Positions 20,205-28,786 of a DNA stretch of 64,000 nt are shown one piece after another. Below the pieces are notes generated by a model, which saw nothing but the letters and a program-made list of their open reading frames with translations, searched no databases and was not told where the DNA came from. The first letter of the stretch is position 1. Every line of letters begins with the position of its first letter. The position numbers and the translations under genes were made by a program. The DNA is from Alteromonas sp. CI.11.F.A3 (GTDB taxonomy: Bacteria; Pseudomonadota; Gammaproteobacteria; Enterobacterales; Alteromonadaceae): the NCBI RefSeq assembly GCF_032925565.1, contig NZ_CP136708.1, forward strand, positions 2,976,001 to 3,040,000, read 5' to 3'.

Positions 20205-21425
20205 TTGAAAAAAGTTGTATTTTTCGTCAGGAAATTTCCAGTACTTTCACAAACTTTTGTTATTGATCAAATCAATGGTTTGATTGAACAAGGTGCTGAT
20301 GTAGAAATAATTTCATTTTATAGGGAAAATCAGGAAGTTAAACTCGACTCCTTAGAAAAGTATAATTTACTTGATAGAACTAAGTTCATAGCGCCCCCCA
20401 ACGCAATTAAGGTAAAAAAGCCCCTAAAACTTCTTTTTCTGTTTAAGTTTTTTATCACAGTGAAGGCTTCACAACCTTCAATGAGGCATGCATCCGATTT
20501 TGTGATGTATGCATTAAAGAAAAACAATATAAATTTAGCTTATGAAGTGGCAATTACATTAATGAATAATCGGGCTCTAAAAATAGAAGCTGATAGTATC
20601 ATTGCACACTTTGGAAATAACGGCGTAGTGGCACAAAAGTTCATATCCGCAGGTATTCTAACTGGAAAACTTCACACTGTTTTTCATGGTTACGAAATTA
20701 GTGAGTATGAAAGTATTGCTTTTTGGAAGCAGGAATATGTCAAATTGTCTCAGGAAAGTACACTTCTGCCTATAAGTAATTTCTGGAAAAATAGGCTCGA
20801 AAGTTGGGGGGCAAAAGGCACCTCGATTTCTGTGCATAGAATGGGTGTTGACATAAATAAATTCGATTTTAAAGAGCGCCCTCTTTCCAAGCAAATTCAA
20901 ATTGTGAGTGTAGCCCGCGCCACAGAAAAGAAAGGTTTAGAGTATGCTATAAAAGCAATGAGTTATTTAGACGATGCTTTTCATCTTTCCCTCATCGGGG
21001 GCGGTGCTTTAGAAGATAAACTGATCCAGATGAGTAAAGAATTAGGCGTATCTCACCGTATAACTTTTCATGGCCCAAAAACCCCACACTTTGTAAAAGA
21101 AACGCTAGATAATTCAGATATATTTTTATTACCTTCGGTAATCGATAGTATGGGTGACATGGAAGGTGTACCTGTTGCCCTTATGGAAGCAATGGCTTCA
21201 GGTTTGTTAGTTGTGAGTACTTTTCATAGTGGTATACCAGAGCTTATTGATGACGGTATAAACGGATTTTTAGTACCAGAAAAAGACCCTGAGAGTATTG
21301 CGAAAGCGATTACAAAGATAACAACATTGGAGTCACTCACTAACATTCGAACTGAGGCGAGGAAAAAAGTAGAAATGGAGTTCAACTCACTCACCCTTGC
21401 TAAAGAGTTATATAAGATAGTCTAA
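20205..21425 (+). CDS. Family 4 glycosyltransferase (WcaL/AmsK-like)
   Basis: A 406-residue GT-B retaining glycosyltransferase. The N-terminal KFPVLSQTFVIDQINGLIEQG is typical of the colanic-acid WcaL/AmsK branch. The C-terminal domain has IVSVARATEKKGLEYAIKAM, HLSLIGGGALED and DMEGVPVALMEAMASGLLVVST. Translation starts at TTG (20205), with AAGGGGAA about 6 nt upstream. It is followed 20 nt after the stop by a strong terminator. It should act late in repeat-unit assembly; the sugar is unknown. Confidence 0.9.
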   Translation: MKKVVFFVRKFPVLSQTFVIDQINGLIEQGADVEIISFYRENQEVKLDSLEKYNLLDRTKFIAPPNAIKVKKPLKLLFLFKFFITVKASQPSMRHASDFVMYALKKNNINLAYEVAITLMNNRALKIEADSIIAHFGNNGVVAQKFISAGILTGKLHTVFHGYEISEYESIAFWKQEYVKLSQESTLLPISNFWKNRLESWGAKGTSISVHRMGVDINKFDFKERPLSKQIQIVSVARATEKKGLEYAIKAMSYLDDAFHLSLIGGGALEDKLIQMSKELGVSHRITFHGPKTPHFVKETLDNSDIFLLPSVIDSMGDMEGVPVALMEAMASGLLVVSTFHSGIPELIDDGINGFLVPEKDPESIAKAITKITTLESLTNIRTEARKKVEMEFNSLTLAKELYKIV

Positions 21426-21445
21426 CACGGGTACACTAATAGCTG

Positions 21446-21474
21446 AAAAGCCCTCTAACTGAGGGCTTTTCTTT
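21446..21474. terminator. Intrinsic terminator between convergent GT4 and wzx
   Basis: AAAAGCCCTC, loop TAACT, GAGGGCTTTT then CTTT. The 10-bp stem with flanking A and T tracts should terminate the plus-strand GT4 gene and may also serve the minus-strand wzx cluster ending at 21525. Confidence 0.85.
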
Positions 21475-21524
21475 ACTTCATCTAAAAAACTTTAATGTTT
21501 ATCTTCTATAATTTCATTAGTCAT

Positions 21525-22979
21525 CTACTTTTTCTTTTTCAACAGCAGCGATTTAAGCTCGGCAACTTGTCTAGATGTTTGTTTGAGAAAGAGTATAAAT
21601 GAAAAACTCACATAAAATACTGCACCTAAGCCCATTAAAATAACTAGATTTATTATGTCGTAGTTAATCTCGGCTGCAATGAAAGGTTTTACATACATCA
21701 ACGCTAAAAACATTCCAATTGAGGATAATGCTGAAGGTGCTATCGACACGACTAAAGCTTTTGTATCTATAAAAATATGCTTTTTAACTATGGCTAGTCT
21801 TACTGGAGTCGCTAAAAAATTGCTAATGACGAGGCTAATAAGCATGAACGTTACACCAAACCATATTGTACATCCAGCGACAACTACGTTGCACACAATG
21901 TTAACCAAGACTAAGTTAAATGCATCTTTAGTTTTAGCTTTCGAAATTAGCAGGTTGGGTAGGAAGCTGGCTATTATTAGCGGGAAAATGCTAAAGGCAG
22001 ATATCGTCATATAATTTGCACTGGCGCTAAACTTTTCACCAAAAGCTACAGTCACAAAAGGATCAGCTATTGCTGCAAGCCCCATAAATATTGGTGTCAC
22101 GATTGTTGACGCCACGGTAACAAGTCTTATAAACAGCCCCCCTAAATCCGAACCCTCTTTCACACGTGAGAAACTGGGAACAATCATGGAGTTTATTGAA
22201 CTCATTGTGACTTGATTTATTACTACCTCGCCTTTGTGTGCAGCTGCAAGAAGTGCGAAGCTTACAGGCCCTAATACAAACCCCGTAAATAGATTGCTGG
22301 CTTTTTTGTTTAAGAAGCGCAGTACTACCATCCAAAACAATGGTAAGCAAAAGGTGACTAATTCTTTAAAGTCATCCTTATCAAAATTAAAAGATGGTTT
22401 GAATTTCGATACATAAATTAGAAACAAGTATTGTATGGTTATATTGATTAGCTTGCCGAAAATTAGCGACCATATACCATAACCACTTTCTGCCATAAAA
22501 ATAATTGAAATTGCGGATATAAGAGTGGCGCAGAATTTAGCCACTCCCATTTCTTTGTTTTTGAATTCCCTAAGCAACTTCCCTGTAACTACCACCTGTA
22601 AACTAGTTACTAGCGTTATTGGAGCTAAGCTAACGACTACTAACGCAGCTAATTCAGAATAACTGTAATACGCTATTGGAGCACCTATACCTACGATCCC
22701 TGCTGATGCTATTAAACCCATACCAAATACAAATGTCATCGTACTGGCAGCGTACCTATCTTCCCATTCTTTCCTTTGAACAAGATTTTGGTTAACACCA
22801 GCATTAACTAATGTATTCGCAAACTCTATGAATAGAAAACAAAAACCCGCTAGACCAAACTCTTCTAAAGTAAGAATTCTTGCTAAGTAAGCGTATACGA
22901 GAAAATCGACTACGTTTATCCCCGTCCGAGTTAGAGACATCCATAAACTGCCCGCGGTGGCTTTCTTTTTGATCGACAT
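21525..22979 (-). CDS. wzx: Wzx-type polysaccharide flippase (WzxC family)
   Basis: A 484-residue MOP-superfamily flippase expected to move the undecaprenyl-linked EPS repeat unit to the periplasmic face. About 12-14 membrane segments are visible. The N-terminus (KKATAGSLWMSLTRTGINVVDFLVYAYLARILTLEEFGLAGF) is diagnostic of the WzxC/polysaccharide_synt_3 branch. It is the last gene of the minus-strand run GT4-wzy-GT4-GT2-wzx (27.6 to 21.5 kb). The ribosome-binding site is weak. Substrate is inferred from context only. Confidence 0.9.
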   Translation of the reverse strand: MSIKKKATAGSLWMSLTRTGINVVDFLVYAYLARILTLEEFGLAGFCFLFIEFANTLVNAGVNQNLVQRKEWEDRYAASTMTFVFGMGLIASAGIVGIGAPIAYYSYSELAALVVVSLAPITLVTSLQVVVTGKLLREFKNKEMGVAKFCATLISAISIIFMAESGYGIWSLIFGKLINITIQYLFLIYVSKFKPSFNFDKDDFKELVTFCLPLFWMVVLRFLNKKASNLFTGFVLGPVSFALLAAAHKGEVVINQVTMSSINSMIVPSFSRVKEGSDLGGLFIRLVTVASTIVTPIFMGLAAIADPFVTVAFGEKFSASANYMTISAFSIFPLIIASFLPNLLISKAKTKDAFNLVLVNIVCNVVVAGCTIWFGVTFMLISLVISNFLATPVRLAIVKKHIFIDTKALVVSIAPSALSSIGMFLALMYVKPFIAAEINYDIINLVILMGLGAVFYVSFSFILFLKQTSRQVAELKSLLLKKKK

Positions 22980-23037
22980 TTAACTTAGTAATCCATATGG
23001 TGACAGTCGCGCTTGAAAATTTTTTCAACCTTAAACT

Positions 23038-23937
23038 TTATTGTCTATTTGAGGCTTTACCTAATGAAAGCGCAATTAGTTCAAACATGCTTACTGCAAA
23101 AATTTTAAAAAGAAGAAGAACTATTGATAATTTCCTGAGCAATGAATAGTTAGTTTCAAGAACTATCTTTTTACTTCGCCCCAGAAATGTTTTTAGCAGA
23201 AGTACACAAAAATTTATTTTTTCCTTTAAACTAGCTTTACTTAAAGACGAATCCCAAGTCCCCCCTATGATGCGCTTTCTTTTCACAATTAGCTCTCGTA
23301 CGTTTCTAGAGGGGTGCTTTACGAGTGCCTGGCTGTTATAAATAACTCGGCCCCCGTTTTGTACAACACGTGCACTCATTTCGATATCTCCGCCAGATTT
23401 TAAAGAGGCGTTGAAAGTTCCGCATTTATCAAAAAGCAGCTTTGAACAAAAAAAGTTAGCTGTTATACATTTTCCATTTTTTGCATTTTCTTCTTGCTTC
23501 ATAGAAAAAGTATTTTCAAAGTCTAGGGCACTTTGTTCAGTTTTCTTTTCATTTTCACGATAAAACTCTACTTCTCCTGCGAGAATAGTGTTTTTGTCTA
23601 AATTCTTTAAGTTAGCTAAATTGGATTCAATCCATTCTTTCGAAACTAGGCAATCAGAGTCAGTAAATGCAAAAAAACTGCCGCGACTCAATGATATTCC
23701 ATGATTTCTTGCTGCATATGAACCTGGGGTCATGCAACGTACTACTTTGACATTGTCATGTTTAAGCGGAAAAGCACTGGCTATTTCAAAAGTTCGATCA
23801 GTTGAACCATTATCAACAACTATAACTTCCAATACAAAATTAGATACCTTCTGCCCGCATATTGCTGCTATACATTCAGCGATTCTATTTTCGTCGTTAT
23901 AAACAGGCACGATTACAGTTACAATGGGTTTATCCAA
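23038..23937 (-). CDS. Family 2 glycosyltransferase
   Basis: A 299-residue GT-A glycosyltransferase: VTVIVPVYNDENRIAECI at the start, VIVVDNGSTDRTFEIA, GSYAARNHGISLSRGSFFAFTDSDCLV with the metal-binding DSD, and a C-terminal hydrophobic segment (residues about 270-292) that may attach it to the membrane. It starts at TTG with AAGGGG about 7 nt upstream. It is fourth in the minus-strand wzy/wzx run. Sugar donor unknown. Confidence 0.88.
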   Translation of the reverse strand: MDKPIVTVIVPVYNDENRIAECIAAICGQKVSNFVLEVIVVDNGSTDRTFEIASAFPLKHDNVKVVRCMTPGSYAARNHGISLSRGSFFAFTDSDCLVSKEWIESNLANLKNLDKNTILAGEVEFYRENEKKTEQSALDFENTFSMKQEENAKNGKCITANFFCSKLLFDKCGTFNASLKSGGDIEMSARVVQNGGRVIYNSQALVKHPSRNVRELIVKRKRIIGGTWDSSLSKASLKEKINFCVLLLKTFLGRSKKIVLETNYSLLRKLSIVLLLFKIFAVSMFELIALSLGKASNRQ

Positions 23938-24023
23938 AAATTACCCCTTAACATTTAGGCTATAAGAGTTTTGATAAGAAACTAGGTTCACTTCACATTC
24001 TTAATAGTTAGATTTACTGTAAT

Positions 24024-25124
24024 CTAATGTGTATCCAAGTCTTCGAATGCATCAAACGTTTCGCTTGCGATAATATCCCAATCAAATTTAGATAAAAATA
24101 TGCCTTTATCTAGCTTTAAGTTAAGCGAGTCCAATCCATTTAACTTTTCACTCAATTGAGAAGTATTACCTACTTCGAAGTAGCTAACATCATGAGCTTG
24201 AATATCTTTGTTTGGCGCTATGTCACTTAATAGAACTGGGGTGCCTGCACTAATTGCTTCCAGCGCCACTATAGGCAATCCCTCGTGATATGAAGGGAGC
24301 ACAAAAACTTTTGCATAACTAAATAAAGCATGCAATTCTTCCCCTTTACGTCTACCAGCAAAGATAATATTGTCAGATTTGTGCTTTAACAGATCGGAGG
24401 CATATTCATCGATGTGATCAGCATCACCAACAATTACCAATTTGTCGGTAGACTTAGAGTTTTTGTACGCTTCAATTAAATCGTGAAAACCTTTCTCCGG
24501 AACAAGTCGTCCAACGGTCAAAATATAATTTTGAGGTTTTATATCTAATTCTTGAGGCAAATGAGATGAAGAGACTTCTTCTAAAAATTTAGGCAGCATT
24601 CCATTAGGAACATAACGAACTTTTCTCGCATACTTGATATATCGGCTTCTCAAAAGCTCTGTTAGCGTTTTCCCCACTACTAGAGTGGCATTAGAGAAAC
24701 GCACTCCCAAGTACTCTCCAAACTTCAGAACCTTTTTAGCAAATGGACTCCATTTTTGCCTATCATAATCAGCACCATGATGAGTAACCACGACTTTCAT
24801 CCCTAATAATCTAGCTAACGGTGTAAACAAGGCGGGGCCAATAGCATGAAGATGAATAATATCTGGATGCACAAATATTCTAGCGTATAGTATGGCGAAA
24901 AAAGTATGCATAAATGTTTCTAAAAACTTATGTTTTAACGTCCACACACTTATTACATTTACACCTTCATAAGTATATTTCTTCTGCTTCACATAAGGGG
25001 AACGTGCGATTACAGTAATCGATGCACCGTTTTTTACCATGCGTGGATACAATTGTTGGCAATGTGACTCTATCCCTCCCATCACCTCCGGAATACCTCT
25101 AAGTCCTATTGCGCATATTTTCAT
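24024..25124 (-). CDS. Family 4 glycosyltransferase
   Basis: A 366-residue GT-B enzyme. The opening KICAIGLRGIPEVMGGIESH is characteristic of a rhamnosyltransferase-like GT4 subgroup. Later motifs are VVTHHGADYDRQKW, ILTVGRLVPEKGFHDLIEAY, FVLPSYHEGLPIVALEAISAGTPVLL and a C-terminal SKFDWD. It begins 4 nt after the stop of the Wzy-like gene, so the two are cotranscribed. The rhamnosyl assignment is only by resemblance. Confidence 0.9.
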   Translation of the reverse strand: MKICAIGLRGIPEVMGGIESHCQQLYPRMVKNGASITVIARSPYVKQKKYTYEGVNVISVWTLKHKFLETFMHTFFAILYARIFVHPDIIHLHAIGPALFTPLARLLGMKVVVTHHGADYDRQKWSPFAKKVLKFGEYLGVRFSNATLVVGKTLTELLRSRYIKYARKVRYVPNGMLPKFLEEVSSSHLPQELDIKPQNYILTVGRLVPEKGFHDLIEAYKNSKSTDKLVIVGDADHIDEYASDLLKHKSDNIIFAGRRKGEELHALFSYAKVFVLPSYHEGLPIVALEAISAGTPVLLSDIAPNKDIQAHDVSYFEVGNTSQLSEKLNGLDSLNLKLDKGIFLSKFDWDIIASETFDAFEDLDTH

Positions 25125-25128
25125 ATAA

Positions 25129-26439
25129 TTATTTAACTTCCATACTTATTTGATGCTCTGAATAATTTCTCTGAACGCTCGGGTTAGCAAAAACAGTACC
25201 TAATGCCAGCGCAAAAAATATTAAGCCTTCAATATTCCATAGTGGCATCGTAGCCATATTCATTATCATAAAGCCGATTATCGAGAATGCTAAGATTTTG
25301 CCAAGTGGTTTATTTGAAAGGTTGAAAGACACAGTCAGAATATATGCTAACAATCCAATAAAGGATATAAAACCAAAGTAGCCATACTCATATACGTAAG
25401 AAACATATGTGTTATGAGCATATAAATCGAACTTATACTTCCATGAGTCTGGGCCAAAGCCAAAAATTTGGTGTAGTAAATCCGCGTTGGTAAACGCGTT
25501 AATATATTGACTCCAGATGTATACCCGCGCAGACATAATATCCTGCTCAGCATCGCTAAAATACATTGGAGCTTTAAAAATAAGGTCAAGATTTCCAACC
25601 AGTAGTCCCACATCAGCGAAGCGCTCTTGCATTGATAGTGACAGAACGAAAAATAATATAGCGAGAACCATAGTAACGATTGTCAGAACTGGAGCCTTCT
25701 GAGAGGGCTTTAAGCGCTGTTCGACTAAGGTAAAATAGAAAATTGCAGCTATTGGCAAAATCGTAAGAATGGCAGTTCGGTAGTTAACTAACACAAGAAG
25801 GACAACTGCTATCGTGAATAGAGTAGTTCTGAAACTAATCGCGTTTCTGTTGACTAAACCTAAAACAAATATGAACGACACTACAATCATAGAAAACGCA
25901 GCTTCATGATTATAGCCACCTATATAGCTAGTAGAGCCGTCAGCTTCAGTAGCTTTAGCTTCCCCTAAGATTATCGATAAAACTTGTAAGGTTACTGGCA
26001 TTATAAACGCTACCAACAACTTCTTAAATGTTTCATTCTGCCCTTGGCTTCTGATAGACAAAAACAGAGCACCTGCCAACACTAAGAAATAACACCATTT
26101 AACTAGTACATTTATGGTGCCTGGGATTTGCATATTCACGAACCCGCTCACGGCAATGGCGGTGAAAAACATATAAAAAGGGAATAGTTTTTTTAACGTA
26201 AATACAGCGGTAGGAATAAGCAACAGCCCCAGTCCTGCCACACCTATACTGCCTAAAGCATTCAATGAAAAACCGGCCACTAAAGAAGGGTAAGTAATAG
26301 TATGAAATGCAGATAGAAAATAACGTAGCCAAATTGCACAAATGGCAAAGGCTAAATATTTATTACAGTTACCGGTAATGGTTCTATAAACCATAATTAG
26401 GCTTACCACCCCTACCAGTAGTTTGATTGCTTCAAACAT
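25129..26439 (-). CDS. wzy: Wzy-like O-antigen/EPS polymerase
   Basis: A 436-residue integral membrane protein with about 10-12 hydrophobic segments and a large periplasmic loop (about residues 260-345) carrying FGFGPDSWKYKFDLYAHNTYVSYVYEYG, the His-Asn motif of the O-antigen ligase/polymerase family. It lies among GT genes with 4-6 nt spacing, as expected for the repeat-unit polymerase. The locus has a second such protein at 31446, so which is polymerase and which is ligase or a second polymerase is not settled. Confidence 0.8.
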   Translation of the reverse strand: MFEAIKLLVGVVSLIMVYRTITGNCNKYLAFAICAIWLRYFLSAFHTITYPSLVAGFSLNALGSIGVAGLGLLLIPTAVFTLKKLFPFYMFFTAIAVSGFVNMQIPGTINVLVKWCYFLVLAGALFLSIRSQGQNETFKKLLVAFIMPVTLQVLSIILGEAKATEADGSTSYIGGYNHEAAFSMIVVSFIFVLGLVNRNAISFRTTLFTIAVVLLVLVNYRTAILTILPIAAIFYFTLVEQRLKPSQKAPVLTIVTMVLAILFFVLSLSMQERFADVGLLVGNLDLIFKAPMYFSDAEQDIMSARVYIWSQYINAFTNADLLHQIFGFGPDSWKYKFDLYAHNTYVSYVYEYGYFGFISFIGLLAYILTVSFNLSNKPLGKILAFSIIGFMIMNMATMPLWNIEGLIFFALALGTVFANPSVQRNYSEHQISMEVK

Positions 26440-26445
26440 AATTAA

Positions 26446-27582
26446 TTAGTCATCTTTTTCTAGAATGGCACTTACACGCTTATGAAAAGCTGCATAAGAA
26501 AATTGCTGCGCGCACGCTTGGCTTTTCGCTACATAACGCATTCTGTTAGCGCTACCTTTAAATAATACCAATGCATCGGCAACACCTTGTGCGTTATTTA
26601 ACTCACACAGTATGCCATTCTTTTCCTCGCTGGCTCCAGAAACTTGGTAAGGGTATTGTTCAGCAATAATTTCAGCCGGGCCCGATTCACAATTTGTCGC
26701 AATAACCGGCTTGTCTAAACACATGGCTTCCACTATGGCATTGGGAAAACCTTCTGCATTGCTGGTTGAAACAAAATATTCTGCTTTGGCTACATACGGG
26801 TAAGGGTTTGGCTTAAAGCCTAAGAAATGTACTTTATCTGCTATGCCTAGTGTTTTTGCTAGCCCTTTAAGCATGGCTTCTTCATCGCCTACACCAAGAA
26901 TAACCAGGTCTTCAACTATATTGGCTTTCGCATAAGCGTTTAGTAACAGTGAAAAGTTCTTGTTTTTAACTAACCGCCCTACCCCAATAATATATGGTGC
27001 CTTGGGAATGTCGGTTACCTCTTCACTCGCAAGCTCATGAAGCTGAGCAATATCGTACGGGTTATACAATAAGGAAATTTTTTGTTCAGGCACTGCGTAA
27101 TTTTCAATTAAATCGGCCTTTACGCCCTCAGACACCGCTACAACATTATGGGCACGCTTATACAAAAGCTTAACTAAAAATCGGCTTATAGCATCTTTTA
27201 AACCGCCTGATAAATGGCTAGTGGTATTCACTCGCTCACTAATAATGGCGCGGTAGCCTAACGATCTTGCTATCGCAATATTTAAGAAGTTGCTTCGTGT
27301 TAAGAAGCTGAAGCATACTTGCGGATTAAGGGTTTTAAGTAGCGGTTTTAATTGTTGGTAACCGGCTTTTAAGCTGCCATTGCTGGTAAGCACCGTTTTA
27401 GTAACATATGGTGGGCACTGCTGGCTTTCTTCCAGCGTGTCTAAAAGCACAAGGTGAACGGGTACGTTTGCGTGGGAAAAGTAATCTTCCATAATTGCTA
27501 GCAGCTTTGCCATTACCCGTTCAGCGCCACCGCCTTCAAGGGAATTAATTATAAACACCACGGGGCGGTTACTTTTCAGCAT
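26446..27582 (-). CDS. Family 4 glycosyltransferase
   Basis: A 378-residue GT-B retaining enzyme: VFIINSLEGGGAERVMAKLL at the N-terminus, VSEGVKADLIENYAVPEQKISLLYNP, IIGVGRLVKNKNFSLLLNAY, FVSTSNAEGFPNAIVEAMCLDKPVIATNCESGPAEII. It is the first gene of the minus-strand wzy/wzx run and shows a GAAG just before the ATG. A HexR-like palindrome lies 68-84 nt upstream of the start codon. Confidence 0.9.
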   Translation of the reverse strand: MLKSNRPVVFIINSLEGGGAERVMAKLLAIMEDYFSHANVPVHLVLLDTLEESQQCPPYVTKTVLTSNGSLKAGYQQLKPLLKTLNPQVCFSFLTRSNFLNIAIARSLGYRAIISERVNTTSHLSGGLKDAISRFLVKLLYKRAHNVVAVSEGVKADLIENYAVPEQKISLLYNPYDIAQLHELASEEVTDIPKAPYIIGVGRLVKNKNFSLLLNAYAKANIVEDLVILGVGDEEAMLKGLAKTLGIADKVHFLGFKPNPYPYVAKAEYFVSTSNAEGFPNAIVEAMCLDKPVIATNCESGPAEIIAEQYPYQVSGASEEKNGILCELNNAQGVADALVLFKGSANRMRYVAKSQACAQQFSYAAFHKRVSAILEKDD

Positions 27583-28087
27583 GAAACTTCGTTATCCTTG
27601 TCATTAGACTAAATGCTAAAGGTAAGTTTAGCACAGCTCAAAATTGGTTTTGTAGTAAAATTACAACATTACAACTAGTAGCACTTTTGCTCTATTGTGA
27701 ATAACTGGTGCGAACACTAGGGGTTTGGGTTAAAACCTAACTGTTTGTGCAGCTGTTTCTTTTTAAATTATCTTTATAAGCTATCTTTTAAGCTGACTTA
27801 TTAACTATATTCGCATAGTAGTAATTAATGTTCAGGCTATATACGGTTACTATTATTGTATACGGTTTCTACAAGTATTATTCAGAATGCCATTCATGAA
27901 ACATGCCAAATATTAATGTTAGTGATTGTACCAACGATACTACGTTGAAAACACTTCCAACTTTTCTATAAGTTTGACATTATCAATTTACTGCCACATT
28001 TTTAATATACTATGAAGTGGTTAACTTTTTTTTACAGTTACTTTTTAGTGAATTCGTTTCACTTAGGTGCATTAAGGCTCAATTGGC
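27583..28087. other. Divergent intergenic region between the GT4 run and lapG
   Basis: About 500 bp with no gene. It must hold promoters for the leftward glycosyltransferase run and the rightward lapG-lapD unit. It contains a HexR-like palindrome (27650-27666) and is AT-rich. A TTGACA at 27973 lacks a well-placed -10, so I do not call a promoter. Confidence 0.5.
27650..27666. promoter_or_regulatory. HexR-box-like palindrome A
   Basis: TTGTAGTAAAATTACAA, an imperfect inverted repeat (one mismatch) with another half site ATTACAAC directly after it. It matches the degenerate HexR operator TGTARTWWWAYTACA as I recall it for gammaproteobacteria. It lies 68 nt upstream of the minus-strand GT4 start. 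The same palindrome recurs at 39397. Confidence 0.45.
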
Positions 28088-28786
28088 ATGGCAACTCGCA
28101 ACGCGTGTAAAAATTACCGCCGAACCTGTATTTATGCTCTAACGGGGTTGCTTTTTAGTGCGGTATCGTATGTTGTTGCACAACAAAAAAATATATTCAC
28201 CCCAGCAGTCTATAGCCGAGTTGAAGCGCTGTTTGGTAAAAATGCCTCTTCTGATGTAGCAAAGTGGCGACAATTAGTTACCAACAGTCAGAACGAAGAT
28301 ATTGATGAAAAGCTTTATCAGGTAAACCGTTTTTTCAATCGGTTTGAATTTGTGGACGACCTGAAGCATTGGCGTCAACCCGATTACTGGGCCACGCCTA
28401 TCGAATTTATTGCAACAGGTGCGGGCGACTGTGAAGATTATTCTATTGCTAAGTATTTTTCGTTAATAGAACTTGGCATTCCTGAATCGCAACTTCGCCT
28501 TATGTACGTGACCGCGTTAGAATTGAACCAACCCCATATGGTATTAGCCTATTATCCAAGCCCTACCTCTATTCCGTTAGTGCTTGATAATATTAACCGC
28601 CGTATACTACCTGCAAATAAGCGACGTGATCTTGCGCCCGTGTACAGTTTTAATGGTGAAGGTCTTTGGGCTGCAAAGTCTATGGGAACAGGCAGAAAAT
28701 TAAGAGGCAGCGGCCCCATGAAAATGTGGGACGACATGATAGATCGTTTAAACAGCGTAATGCTCGGAGATACACAAGAACAATGA
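28088..28786 (+). CDS. lapG: LapG-type periplasmic cysteine protease (BTLCP)
   Basis: A 232-residue transglutaminase-like cysteine proteinase with an N-terminal export segment (residues 15-31). The catalytic triad is visible as Cys115 (GAGDCEDYS), His150 (QPHMVLAYY) and Asp167 (PLVLDN); the 35- and 17-residue spacings equal those I recall for Legionella LapG. Asp114 and Glu116 flank the Cys where LapG binds calcium. LapG proteins cleave a dialanine site near the N-terminus of surface adhesins unless sequestered by c-di-GMP-bound LapD. The gene overlaps lapD by 4 nt (ATGA). Unusually, it sits inside an EPS locus with no LapA-type adhesin nearby. Confidence 0.92.
   Translation: MATRNACKNYRRTCIYALTGLLFSAVSYVVAQQKNIFTPAVYSRVEALFGKNASSDVAKWRQLVTNSQNEDIDEKLYQVNRFFNRFEFVDDLKHWRQPDYWATPIEFIATGAGDCEDYSIAKYFSLIELGIPESQLRLMYVTALELNQPHMVLAYYPSPTSIPLVLDNINRRILPANKRRDLAPVYSFNGEGLWAAKSMGTGRKLRGSGPMKMWDDMIDRLNSVMLGDTQEQ

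Noticed and set aside
28666..28782. Extended N-terminus for LapD
   Set aside because: These 39 codons lie inside lapG; the LapD signal-anchor starts at the ATG overlapping the lapG stop.
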